In this document: one piece after another, positions 38,848-50,757 of the stretch
Numbering within the stretch: position 1 is the stretch's first letter
Layout: each line of letters starts with the position of its first letter
Origin: Acestrorhynchus altus
Lineage: Eukaryota > Chordata > Actinopteri > Characiformes > Acestrorhynchidae
Length of the DNA: 64,000 nt
Assembly (NCBI GenBank): GCA_034509495.1
Contig: CM067503.1
Location: 47,920,274-47,984,273 of the forward strand
Direction of reading: 5' to 3'
Made by a program: the position numbers and the translations under genes
The notes under the pieces: model-generated
Told to the model about the DNA's origin: nothing
Databases searched by the model: none
What the model saw: the letters and a program-made list of their open reading frames with translations, nothing else

Positions 38848-38932
<85 letters not shown>

Positions 38933-38940
38933 TGAGAGAG
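38848..38940. repeat. (GT)n microsatellite with GA tail
   Basis: About 72 bases of GT followed by GAGAGAGA, between the candidate non-coding PLA2G4A exon and the PTGS2 side. A CCCCGCCC GC-box-like site and other unique sequence follow at 39000-39120. Confidence 0.95.
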
Positions 38941-39134
38941 AGAAGGACTGAAAGTGAAGTCGTATGTGAAGAACAGACAGAACACAGCTTGGCTCCGGAC
39001 GTGTAACATTTCTTCCACAAGGCGGCGCTCACACGCCGTTCTGAATTCACAGCGACCCGTTATAAAATTCCATAAAACCCCGCCCACCCGGGCTGGGAGT
39101 GGCTATCTGGCCACCTCCATCATGAAAACACTTC

Positions 39135-39590
39135 ACATATAAATACTTCAATCAATAATCAATACAAATATAAACACTTCATCAATAATTAATCAATAAT
39201 CAATATAAATATAAACACTTCATCAATAATTAATCAATAATCAATACAAATATTAACACTTCATCAAAAATTCATCAATAATCAATAATAATACAAACAC
39301 TTAATCAATAATCAATAAAAATATAAACACTTCAATCAATAATCAATACATATATAACCACTTCATCAATAATTAATCAATACTCAACACAAATATAAAC
39401 ACTTCATCAATAATTAATCAATACTCAACACAAATATAAACACTTCATCAATAATTAATCAATACTCAACACAAATATAAATACTTCATCAATAATCAAT
39501 ACAAATATAAACACCATCAATAATTAATCAATAATCAATAAAAATATAAACACTTCAATCAATAATCAATAAAAATATAATAAAAAACTC
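39135..39590. repeat. AT-rich minisatellite of roughly 50-bp units
   Basis: Repeats of CAATAATTAATCAATAATCA and AAATATAAACACTTCATC with variable spacing, about ten units. It lies between the divergent genes. Confidence 0.9.
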
Positions 39591-39707
39591 TATTTATTCA
39601 TGAGTGTAAATACAAACTGCATGAATCTCAAACCAAAAACAGAATCATTTCTCTGTTAAAATGACTTTATTGTGGATTTATCTGCAGATGAGCTTCAGTT
39701 ACTGGGT

Positions 39708-39710
39708 TTA

Positions 39711-39780
<70 letters not shown>
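39708..39780. repeat. (AAAT)n microsatellite
   Basis: About 70 bases of pure ATAA/AAAT tetranucleotide in the PLA2G4A-PTGS2 interval. The 39781-40050 stretch after it is unique-looking with no gene. Confidence 0.95.
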
Positions 39781-39781
<1 letters not shown>

Positions 39782-40059
39782 CCAGTTCATCACTGTATGA
39801 GGGTCACTGTCCCAGTCCTTCGACTGTAATGTCTCTTAATGTCTCTTAATGTCTTCTCAGGTAGTTCAGGTGTTTATAAAGTAGATGATCTGCAGAGTAA
39901 CGATGAGGAAGTTACAGAAAAAGGAAAAGCAATGAAACGATGAAGGTGTGAGAAAATAAATCTCTTCTGTTATGTAGATAAAATAAGACCGAACAGAACC
40001 CAGTATTAGAACAAATTATCCAGTACCTCTCTGTCTTCATCTGTTCTCTAACTATTTTA

Positions 40060-40605
40060 TACACTTTTATTAAACACTTAAAATAAAATTATATTGTACA
40101 CTTATACACTTAACTTTATACACTTAAATAACTTTATACACCTTAATACTTTTTCACTTATACACTTAAAATAACTTTATACACTTAAAATAACTTTATA
40201 CACCTTAATACTTTTTCACTTATACACTTAAAATAACTTTATACACTTAAAATAACTTTATACACTTAAAATAACTTTATACACTTATACACTTCTATTA
40301 TACACGTATACACTTACAATAACTTTATACACTTTAACACTTTTTCAGTTATACACTTAAATAACTTTATACACTTACAATAACTTTATACACTTTAACA
40401 CTTTTTCAGTTATACACTTAAATAACTTTATACACTTAAAATAACTTTATACACTTAAAATAACTTTATACACTTAAAACAACTTTATACACCTTAATAC
40501 TTTTTCACTTATACACTTAAAATAACTTTATACACTTTTTCAGTTATACACTTAAATAACTTTATACACTTAAAATAACTTTATACACTTCTTTTATACA
40601 CATAT
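40060..40605. repeat. ACTTTATACACTTAAAATA minisatellite
   Basis: About 540 bases of units around AATAACTTTATACACTTAA, with interspersed longer variants containing CTTTTTCA(C/G)TTATACAC. It is strongly AT-rich. Confidence 0.95.
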
Positions 40606-40634
40606 ATTATTAGCAATATATAATATAGCATAAT

Positions 40635-40746
40635 ATAATGCAATATAATAATAATAATAATAATCATAATAGAAATAATAATAGTAATTCAAATAAATAA
40701 TAGTAATAACAACAGTAATAATAACAAGAATAATAATAATAATAAC

Positions 40747-40823
<77 letters not shown>

Positions 40824-40850
40824 GTAATAATAATAATAATAATAATAACA

Positions 40851-40883
<33 letters not shown>

Positions 40884-40916
40884 GTAATAATAATAATAAT
40901 AATAATACTAATAACA

Positions 40917-40952
<36 letters not shown>

Positions 40953-40973
40953 GTAATAATAATAATAATAACA

Positions 40974-41009
<36 letters not shown>

Positions 41010-41040
41010 TTAATAATAATAATAATAATAATAATAATGT
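40635..41040. repeat. (AAT)n microsatellite, about 400 bp
   Basis: Long TAA/AAT array with periodic AACAGT interruptions that form a higher-order pattern. It is one of the longest simple arrays in the window and ends about 600 bp upstream of the PTGS2 ATG. Confidence 0.95.
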
Positions 41041-41154
41041 GATTGTAGTTGATATTAAATAAAGGTAGTAAAATCTTAATGTGAATTAGTTTCGGAGATG
41101 ATCCGTTTTCAGTCTCATTTACAGACGCAGCAGCTGCTCCGTTTGCGAAACCAG

Positions 41155-41551
41155 GTGTTCTGTGTTCTGCTGTGTGTTCTGCTGTGTGTTTGCTGTGTTC
41201 TGTGGTTCTGTTGTGTGTTCTGGTGTCTCTGCTGTGTTCTGTGTTCTGCTGTGTGTTCTGCTGTGTGTCTTGTGTCTCTGTCAGTGTGTTCCTGCTGTGT
41301 GTCTTGTGTGTTCTGCTGTGTGTTCTGTTGTGTGTTCTGTGTTCTGGTTGTGTGTTCTGGTGTCTCTGCTGGTGTGTTCTGCTGTGTGTTCCCAGTGTTC
41401 TGTGCCCTGCTGTGTGTTCTGTGTTCTGCTGTGTGTTCTGTGTTCTGCTGTGTGTTCTGCTGTGTGGTCTGCTGTGTGTTCTGTGTTCTGCTGTGTGTTC
41501 TACGTTCTGCTGAGTGTTCTGTGTTCTGCCGTGTGTTTTGCGTTCTGCTGT
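41155..41551. repeat. TGTTCTGCTGTG minisatellite in the PTGS2 proximal promoter
   Basis: About 400 bases of units such as GTGTTCTGCTGTGTGTTCTG, strongly strand-biased (G+T on the plus strand, A+C on the minus). Both strands have long open frames (Cys/Val/Leu-rich one way, Gln/Asn/Thr-rich the other), which are artefacts. The array ends about 8 bases before the CRE. Confidence 0.95.
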
Positions 41552-41558
41552 GCTGATC

Positions 41559-41585
41559 TGACGTCACTCAGCAGGACTATAAAAG
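41559..41585 (+). promoter_or_regulatory. ptgs2: PTGS2 core promoter: CRE and TATA box
   Basis: A perfect palindromic CRE, TGACGTCA, lies at 41559-41566, and TATAAAAG follows at 41578-41585. The TATA-to-ATG distance is 69 bases, so a start near 41610 would leave a 5'UTR of about 45 bases. Mammalian PTGS2 also has a CRE just upstream of its TATA box and is induced through CREB/ATF/AP-1 factors. Confidence 0.85.
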
Positions 41586-41654
41586 CCTCGCCGCTGCTCA
41601 GCGCTTCATTCCCGACCCGAGCTGACAGGAGAAGATCCACCTCCAGACGCTGGA

Positions 41655-44600
41655 ATGAAGCGCAGCGCGTCGCTCTTTCTGTTGCTGTGTGCGGGGAGTC
41701 TGCTGTGTGAGGGAGGTGAGGGCTCACAGCTTCGGTTCTAAACTGATCTAAACTCTGCATTTACATTTTGACCCTAAAACCATCTCTGACCTGCTGTTCT
41801 CCTCTATCTTCTACATCTACTACTCTTTCATATCTAATGGCCTGAGATTTGAGCAGATCTAGCAAAGTATGGATTTGATTGTACTGTGGAACTGCCTGTT
41901 CTGTGCACATGACAATAAAGCTCTTGAATTTCAGAGGAACCTCTTAAGGTGCCTCTAGGAACCGTTGAGAAATCCTTGTCCTTAGCACCCTTAGAAGTTC
42001 CTCCGCCGTTTCAAATCAAATGACATGAAAGTTCCTCCATGATCTTTTGCTTTTTCCAGTGAACAGAAACTCAGATACCTGAAGGCTCTGATGGGAAGTC
42101 GAGCATATCCCGTCCCCCCCAAAACTTTGGGAGCAGCCGTGGTCTGGTTCGGGAACCAGCCTTGTGACTGGAAGGTCGCTGGTTTGATTCCCTGAAGTGC
42201 CCTTGAGCAAGGCACTGAACTCCCCAGCTGCTCCCTGGGTGCTGAAGATAGGGCTGTCCACTGCTCCAGGCACAAGTGCTCACTGCCCCCTGGTGTGTGA
42301 CTTCACTAGTGTGTATCACTGTGTGTTAAATGTGGGGGATTCATTCCCGTGTGCACAACACAGTATAATCACTAATGTGTACATGTAGGATAACAGGAGA
42401 ACGATGTACTGCTGCACACAATGTCACTGAGAGTCATTCAACACGTTCACCTGGCAAATGGAAACAACCGTTCTATTCAAACGTCTTCCATGTCATTCTG
42501 AATAACCTGTATTTCCATCTTCCAGCCAACCTCTGTTGCTCCCAGCCATGCCAGAACCGAGGTGTGTGTACAGAACTTGGCACTGACTCTTACGAATGTG
42601 ACTGTACACGCACTGGATTCTACGGGCAAAACTGCACCACACGTAAGCACAGTGTAATATCAATGCTCAGCCAGATACGTGACTTTTTAGGGCCACCTTA
42701 ACAAGATGTGTTTCCTCCAACAGCTGAATTCTTCACCTGGCTCAAGGTGACTCTGAAACCGACGCCGAACACAGTGCACTACATCCTCACACACTTCAAA
42801 GGCCTTTGGAACATCATAAACAACATATCATTTTTGCGGGATGGCATCATGCGCTATGTTCTGACATGTAAGTCAAGCATCAAGTATGACTCGTGCATCT
42901 TCTCAGATCTTCTCAGATCGTCTACTAACATGGTTTTGGGCTCTGAAGGGGAATGTTGGCTGCTTAACACCCACCTCAACCTTTTGTTTTGTTTTCTGAA
43001 TCAGCACGTGCCCATCTGATCGACAGTCCTCCGACCTTCAATTCCGACTATGGCTACAAGAGCTGGGAGGCCTATTCCAACCTGTCCTACTTCACCCGCA
43101 CCTTGCCCCCTGTCCCACAGGATTGCCCAACACCGATGGGTGTTGTAGGTGAGCCCCTCTCCTTTCCTCTCCAAACCTGTTCTTCAGCATTTCTATGACC
43201 TTACCTAGAAGGTTATGAGAACATTACATCACTAGACCTCACAGCTGCGTACAGCGCAAGCCTGCCCATCCAACCAGCCTGCCCACATGCCTGAGTGTGT
43301 CTGTAGAAGTTTATACGCTGTCCTCCACCCTAAAATAAGCACAGACAGGGTGAATTCCAGCTTGAATTCCAGGTTGTTTATGTAGTCCACTGTACTTCCA
43401 CTTGATGTACCTTGATTTTTTTTTTTTCACAGGTAAGAAAGAGCTGCCGGATGTGAAGATAGTGGCAGAGAAGCTCCTGCTGAGGAGGAAGTTCATCCCT
43501 GACCCTCAGCGAACCAGCCTCATGTTTGCCTTCTTCGCCCAGCACTTCACACACCAGTTCTTCAAAACTGACATGAAGAAAGGGCCGGCCTTCATCAGGG
43601 CAAAGAACCATGGAGTGAGTGTGAAAGCATCTAGAGATGTCTGATTAGGTTTTTGTAGGTTCCTGCATGCTTTGCATGGATTTGGCTTCTTGCACAAATC
43701 GTTAGTCAGTCTAGATACCAGACTGTGTGGTATTTAACCAGTGCTTTTCATGTACTTTCTCCAGGTTGATCTGAGTCACATTTATGGAGAAGAGCTGGAA
43801 CGTCAGCACAAGCTTCGCCTCTTTAGAGACGGCAAGCTAAAGTTTCAGGTAGGTTACTTCATTTCGCTGTCTCTGAAAAGCCTCATTTAATACATGTCCA
43901 AACCCGCGAACTTCCTTCTTCTGCTGCATCATAATTTCACCATTCTTCCTCTTAAAGCACGTAACTACAAATCAGCCCCAACTGTGACTAAAACTTCATA
44001 AACCAATAATATCTATTTTTTAATTGTATCTCAACTAGAAGGTACTTTATTATTTGATGTAATATAATAATATAATGAGCTGTGGAGCTGTACAACTGTG
44101 TTCTCAGGAATGTTGGAGGTCCATTCAATACTCTTGGGTTCATCCAACATCATGAACCCCAAATTTTCTTATCACCGAATGCAATCAAGCAAGTCTTCCT
44201 TTTTTACTTTAGGTTCTGGACGGTGAGGTATACCCTCCAACGGTCAGTGATGTCCAGGTGGACATGCACTATCCTCCCCACGTGCCAGAGTCCCATCGCT
44301 TTGCTGTGGGTCACGAAGCCTTCGGTCTGGTCCCAGGCCTCATGATGTATGCAACAATCTGGCTCCGGGAACACAACCGCGTCTGCGACATTCTCAAACA
44401 GGAGCATCAAGACTGGGACGACGAGCGGCTCTTTCAGACTGCACGGCTCATCCTCATTGGTGAGGGGAATTAATGACCTGTTTGTGGATTAAAGGGCTCA
44501 TGTTATGGAAAACGTATGGAAGTTCTAAAACACCGCCAATGAATTGTTTTTGTAAAGTCAAAAAAATCAACAAATAAGCATTACATTACATAGAGTGAAA

Positions 44601-46755
44601 GATCGAATGTTCAAATTTCATTCGAGCACAGTCGCCGTGCTTTACACTGCACGGATTCTATGAAGAGAATTAAAGACGAGAGAGCAGAAGAAGTGAAAGT
44701 CTAGGACGTGGAGCCTTTATGAATGAGCTTGCATAAATGTAGGAATCACAGAGGATCACAAAAGTTCAAATCAAGCACGATCTGTAACTTCCTCTTCCCT
44801 TTCTTTACCACATCCTTCGCATCTTTGTCCACGTTTTCACCCTGAAATTCAAGCCTCTCGCTTGTATGCAGCACTGATTTGATCAGGTTTCAGTGACCCT
44901 CTCTTTGTTTCCTTCCTGCAGGTGAGACCATCAAGATTGTGATCGAGGATTATGTGCAGCACTTGAGCGGCTATCACTTCAAGCTGAAATTCGATCCAGA
45001 GCTGCTCTTTAACCAGCGTTTCCAGTACCAAAACCGGATCTCCTCTGAGTTTAACACTCTCTACCACTGGCACCCACTCATGCCTGACGACTTTCACATT
45101 CAGGATGAGGTTTTCAGCTATAAGCAGTTCCTCTTCAACACCTCAATTCTGACAAACTTTGGGGTCAACAGCCTGGTGGAGTCGTTCACCAATCAGATGG
45201 CAGGCAGGGTAAGCCTTCTTTTTTGTCTACAGTGCTATTGTTTAGGCAGATATTAGATTAATGGACGTAAAGCTCATGAGACCTGATACACGGATGAAAT
45301 ATAAGTGTTCGTTTTAAGTTTAAATGCTTACATGATCCGTTTACAGCCCGTCAATTATTAATCGCACTTGTCCAATTTCCATTTCTGTGTACTAAGTGCG
45401 TATGCAGATTTGCACAGTAAAGGTATATTGTAGCTACCGTGAAACTAATCGTCCAAATATCTCTTCTGTAGGTGGCTGGTGGTCGTAATGTTGCTCCTGC
45501 GGTGCTAATGGTGGCAATGAAGTCAATAGAGAACAGCAGAAAGATGCGCTATCAGTCACTCAATGAGTACAGGAAGCGTTTCAACATGAAACCCTACGCT
45601 TCCTTCGAAGATCTGACAGGTAAAGAATAAACTCACTTATTCACGTATTTAAATATGAATCAGTTTTCTAGAAGGTATATAAATACCAAGGATTGTAAAA
45701 GGTTTGCTGTTCCTAGTAGATTGATTGGCCTAAATTACAGATGTGGACTTTCAGCCTCCTAGTTCCTAGTTCCTAGATCCTCTGTAGGCAGATGTTCCCA
45801 ACAGCAGTCTGGCAAACACGGTATAAACAGTGGAGGCTCCAGAACACCTCCAGTCCTGCACAGTCTCGCACAGACAAGCCTGCAGTCTACAGGAAGGGAG
45901 GGCTTTTCCATCATTGCAGAGTATTTGCATGTTGAGCTACACACTCTACAAGGATTGAAAGGCTTACGTCTGCTAATGTGTGGATTTAAAGGAGATGAGT
46001 CAAGCTTCAGATTAATGCCATTACCTCAGTTCTAGTTCCGCCTCACACTGACAAATATACATCGGTGCATGCCAACTTGGACTCATATTAGGACTTGGAC
46101 ACAGATCTAGCCCTTGGGAACTCTTAACCCTGCAAATATAAGGAATTCTTCACCTAATTATGCTGATAATGTTGTTCGTAATAATAAAGCTGGTAGGGTC
46201 ATTTGACATTTTGTCAACAAGGTGATTTCCATTATAGCTACACTGTTCTTTTGTTTAGGAATCATCCTGGGGCTATTTTCGGTTCCCTATCAGTCAGTAT
46301 CTGTGGAATGAATGAACTGACGGAGCTTGTTTTGTGCTGCAGGTGAGAAAGAGATGGCGACAGAGCTGGAGGAGCTGTATGGAGATGTGGACGCTGTGGA
46401 GCTGTACACTGGCCTGCTTGTGGAGAAGCCCCGGCAGAATGCCATCTTCGGAGAAACCATGGTGGAGATGGGTGCCCCATACTCCTTGAAAGGCCTCATG
46501 GGGAACCCAATCTGCTCCCCTGAGTACTGGAAGCCCAGCACGTTCGGTGGCAAAGTTGGCTTTAACATCGTCAACACCGCCTCCCTGCAGAAGCTGGTCT
46601 GCAATAATGTCAAGGGGCCGTGTCCCATTGCGTCTTTCCACGTGCCTAATGTTAAGGACTCGGTCCCGACCACTATCAACGCAAGTGCAGCTCATTCGAG
46701 TCAGAAAGAGGTTAACCCGACAGTAATACTTAAAGAAAGGACATCTGAGCTCTGA
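41655..46755 (+). CDS. ptgs2: Prostaglandin G/H synthase 2 (cyclooxygenase-2), complete (10 exons, 608 aa)
   Basis: Haem enzyme of the ER and nuclear envelope that converts arachidonate to PGG2 and then PGH2. Exons: 41655-41715, 42526-42642, 42724-42867, 43005-43148, 43433-43614, 43765-43848, 44213-44459, 44922-45208, 45472-45619, 46343-46755; phases agree throughout. Order: signal peptide (1-about 17), Cys-rich EGF-like domain (exon 2), membrane-binding helices (exon 3), peroxidase/cyclooxygenase domain. Visible key residues: Arg109 (SRAHLID), distal His196 (QHFTH), radical Tyr374 and proximal His377 (LYHWH), acetylatable Ser519 (APYSLKG). Val512 and Arg502 are of the COX-2 type rather than COX-1 Ile and His. 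The C-terminus has the COX-2-specific insert with an NAS glycosylation site and ends TSEL, an ER-retention-like tail. Human is 604 residues. Teleosts can carry ptgs2a and ptgs2b; I cannot tell which this is. It is divergent from PLA2G4A. Confidence 0.97.
42110..42365 (+). mobile_element. tRNA-derived SINE in PTGS2 intron 1
   Basis: The best-preserved copy in the window. It has GTGGTCTGGTTCGGGAACCA, a B-box-like GGTTTGATTCCC, the body GTGCCCTTGAGCAAGGCACT, GCTCCCTGGGTGCTG, GATAGGGCTGTCCACTGCTC and CTCACTGCCCCCTGGTGTGT. It lies in sense orientation with PTGS2. Confidence 0.8.
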
Positions 46756-47290
46756 TAGCCCATCATTGGCATGGAACTGAAAATATTATTTATTTATTTA
46801 TTATTGCTATATTTATTGTATTTATTTCAATTAAAGGTTTTTTTTTGTATGGATCAAATGTTTTGTATAAACATTATATTGGTAGAAATATTTCTATTTT
46901 TCTGTATTTATTTTAAGTGTAATATTTTGTATTTTTGACCTCTGATTTTAGCACTGTAATTAAGCTTGTTATCTTCAAAATACTTGAATCAACCAGATTT
47001 AGTTTACAATGTTACATGATAGAAAAGTTATTATTAAATGTCTCTAACAGTCAGTTCAGTCTGTGTTTACCAGTCTGTCTACCCTTCACATTCTTATTTA
47101 TGTTTCATAGCTGCAGCATCTCAGACTCGCTGTTGCAATAAGATCAATGTCAAAGCGTCACTTTGCATTCATTTAACTTGTATATGATTAATAATGTAAA
47201 TGTACGTAATGTAGTTTTTTTTTTTTTTTTTTACTTGAAGTCTGGTAATGAACAGTTAATAATATGTATATAAAATGTTAATAAATGACC
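46756..47290 (+). promoter_or_regulatory. ptgs2: PTGS2 3'UTR with AU-rich elements and poly(A) signal
   Basis: Soon after the stop, TTATTTATTTATTTATT occurs at about 46789-46805, giving overlapping AUUUA pentamers. More ATTTA/TATTTAT motifs follow to about 46915 and near 47095. In mammals such a cluster confers rapid COX-2 mRNA decay and translational control. A good AATAAA is at 47280-47285. An ATTAAA near 46833 could give a shorter form. A long T-run lies at 47216-47232. Confidence 0.75.
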
Positions 47291-47839
47291 ATTGTATCAA
47301 ATGTCATGTTTGGTTCATTGCTCATTTCTTACAGGATATTTGCTCTGTAGTTATCCATGAAGAATTTTATGAAAGTCTGAGGCAAGTCACAGTCACATGT
47401 CTCTCGAGATGAGACAGTAGACAAAAACAGAGGATGCTTTACTGGCAAAATGCAATGTGTTTCGGAAACGTTAACAGATCCATTTTGACCAAATAAGGCA
47501 TTTCATTGCTGTCACGAAAAATCCCCCAAAACATTATAGGAGAAGGAAAAATGTCCATTCATCACGAAACAACAAAGTAATACATTAATGCAACATTCAC
47601 ACTATATACAAAAGTGAAACAAGAAACACACTCTGTGGGATCACCACAGATGGCCAGACCAAAGGCACTCCAAGCTAGTGGTACAGCTGGGCCTATAGAT
47701 CCTGCAGGCTCAAGGTTGCTGAAGCTGCCAAGAAAGTGTTGCAATCTGGCAGAGACATTCCTGGAAAACCCTTGCTGTGCTGGGAAACAGCTTGACCACA
47801 CACTGAAAAAGCTGAAAATGCCAGTTAGAAGCAATCATG

Positions 47840-50260
47840 AAATAAAAAATATTAGACAGAAAATTCAACCCATAATATTAAATCCAAACAGTTTGTCTTC
47901 TGGTCTGGCTGATATAGAACAAAATATAGATATAGAAGAAAAGTTGGAAACCTTTCACCCACTTCCACAGTCAGAATTAGAGAAAATTATTTACTCCTCA
48001 AATTCCACCACCTGCTGTTTAGATGCAATACCATCAAACCTACTTAAAGACGTGCTGCCAGCTATAATCAAACCTCTCTTAACAATAGTAAACTCTTCTC
48101 TTAGTTTAGGTTACAAACCTAAAGCTTTTAAAGTAGCAGTCATTAAACCACTGCTCAAGAAACAAATCTGAATCAGAGTGTACTCGATAATTACAGACCT
48201 ATTTCTAATTTACCATTTACGTCTAAGATTTTAGAAAAAGCTGTGGCCCAACAACTGTGCAGATACCTGCACAAGAATCACATATATGAAAAGTTCCAAT
48301 CTGGATTCAGGCCTCATCATAGTACTGAGACAGTTCTAGTTAGGATCACAAATGATCTCCTTCTTGCCTCTGATCAAGGCTGTGTGTCACTGCTTGTGCT
48401 GCTAGATTTAAGTGCAGCATTTGATACAATAGATCAGACTGTTCTCCTAGAAAGATTAGAAAACGTGGTCAGAATCACAGGGACAGCCCTCTCGTGGTTC
48501 AGATCTTACCTAACTGATCGGTTTCAATTTGTAAATGTAAAGGATGTGTCTTCCAATCACACTCAAATGAGATATGGAATCCCACAAGGCTCTATTTTAG
48601 GACCACTACTGTTCACTCTTTACATGCTACCCCTTGGCACAGTAATAAACAGACATGGCATTAATTTCCACTGTTATGCAGATGATACTCAATTGTATAT
48701 ATCAGCCAAACCTGATGACAAAACTAGATTAAAGAAAATGGAAGACTGTATAAAAGACATAAAATCTTGGATGTGGCATAACTTCCTCCTTCTAAATAGT
48801 AACAAATCAGAGGTCCTCCTTTTGGGTCCTAAAATCGCAAGAAATAAATTATCAGACTTGATGCTGAATCTGGCCGATTTCTCAGTTATACCTAATTCAG
48901 TAGCCAAAAATCTTGGCGTCATAATTGATTCAGATTTATCGTTTGACCAACACATAGGTAATATTACTAGGACCGCTTTTCTCCATCTTCGTAATATTTC
49001 CAAGTTAAGAAAAGCCCTGTCCTTACACACTGCTGAAAAACTGGTGCTTTTATTACCTCAAGGTTAGATTACTGCAATGCACTGCTGTCACGTTGTTCAA
49101 GCAGGAACCTAAACAGACTTCAGTTAGTTCAAAATGCTGCAGCCAGGGTCTTAACTAAACCCAGAACATCTGACCACATCAGTCCAATACTATCAGCACT
49201 GCATTGACTTCCAGTTAAATTCCGAATTGAATACAAAATTCTTTTACTTACATATAAAGCCCTACACGGACTCGCTCCTGAATACTTACAGGATCTAATT
49301 TACCTTTATGAGCCACCACGATCACTCAGATCACAGGGTGCTGGCTTCCTATTAGTTCCCAGAATTCAGAAGGCTTCAGCAGGGGGACGAGCCTTTTCTC
49401 ACAAAGCCCCCCAGCTCTGGAATAACCTTCCAGATAATGTTCGGGACTCAGACACAGTCTCAGTCTTCAAGTCTAGGCTGAAAACGTACTTGTTCAGTGT
49501 AGCATTTGGTCATTAATGTCTTAGCTTAGTTACAGGCTGCAGATCCAGGGGTTCATGGACATAGGGTTTTATGGTAAACTGGGATGTTGGTGCTGCCGTC
49601 TGACTCCTTCTCGCGATCACTCTGGTTTGTGACGGTGGAGCAGTTAGATGCCAATGTTTCAGGATGCTCCCATGTTTATGTTACCTTCTGGTTCTCTCCT
49701 TAGTTATGCTGTTATAGTCAGATCTGCCGGAGTCACTCGCCACACTCTGGTAATGTTTACATTCTCTGTTCTCTTTTTAAATTCCAAACTAATTCATCTC
49801 TGTATCTTTTCCGAGTTAATGATGACCCACCAGCCAGAACTGATTAGGTCCTAACCCCAAGTTCTTCTGCCCCACCTGAGAAGGACTCCAAGCTCCCCTG
49901 ATACATGTATACATTGGCTCTCCACCTTCCACCAACTGGACCTGGACTAGTTTCCCACACTGCCGTGGACTAGCTGCTCACCCACCATCACCAACTGTAG
50001 AAATCTACTGTTAATATTATGTCCACCAGATAATTAACATTACTTCAATACCCGAGTAATAGAACAGAGATGTAGGGGTCCAGTGTCCCCTAACTATGTA
50101 TAAGTCGTTTGACCAGAGGAGGATGGGTCCTCCCCTTGTGAGCCTGGTTCCTCCCAAGGTTTCTTCCTCCAGCTGAGGGAGTTTTTCCTTGCCACTGTCG
50201 CCATGTGGCTTGCTCACTAGAGGATCTGTCATCTATACTTTGTTTCTGTTTTAACCTTTT

Positions 50261-50296
<36 letters not shown>

Positions 50297-50382
50297 TTTC
50301 TGTGAAGCTGCTCTGTGACAACTTCAGTTGTGAAGAGCGCTATAAAAATAAATTTTGATTTGATTTGATTTGATTTGATGTA
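47840..50382 (+). mobile_element. L2-like LINE, 5'-truncated and broken
   Basis: Encodes most of a reverse transcriptase: the CLDAIPSNLLK region, DNYRPISNLPF, FRPHHSTET, LDLSAAFDTID, GIPQGSILGPLLF and the catalytic YADD (about 48678). The conserved tail SRLDYCNALLS, YKALHGLAPEYL, WNNLP(D)NVR follows. I see frameshifts near 48165 and 49045 and a stop (TGA for Trp) near 49206. The 5' endonuclease is absent. The 3'UTR ends in GAGCGCTATAAAAATAAA plus a (TTTGA)n tail, typical of L2-type insertions. A (TTTA)n run lies at 50260-50296. It is inactive. Confidence 0.85.
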
Positions 50383-50757
50383 TGACGTCACAGGATGTCC
50401 AGAGGTGTTGTCTCTCATATCACTATTAGGGGCATCAGCTGTTGTATGCGATGGCTCACCAGCTCATCACACCAGCAGTTGGGGCAGCAAGATTAAACTG
50501 CTCAATACTCAAACCCAATCATCACCAGATCCCAAACAGAACATTGATTTGTCTACGTTTCTCTCTTTTTTTTTTGAGAATGCAAATTAGACATGCCGAT
50601 TCCCCATCCCCTTATAGTACTCTATAGTGTTCCCCCTATCACATGTGATGCACCTGACACTAGGGGGGGGGGGGGGGGTGAGCACACACTTCCTATACAT
50701 GTGACACCAGCCTACCACCTATTTTTTTCAAATTGCCATCATTTGCATCCTCATTGG
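50383..50757. other. Unassigned AT/GC-mixed stretch
   Basis: No gene or recognised element is seen. It includes a run of 15 or so G residues near 50664-50678, after CACTAG, which is assembly-prone. Confidence 0.5.

Noticed and set aside
41098..41710. Overlapping 110-180 codon frames on both strands just upstream of PTGS2
   Set aside because: They are translations of the TGTTCTG minisatellite. The plus-strand frames overrun the promoter and the real ATG.
47840..50382. Intact, active LINE or domesticated reverse transcriptase gene
   Set aside because: At least two frameshifts, a nonsense codon and a missing 5' half argue for a dead insertion.
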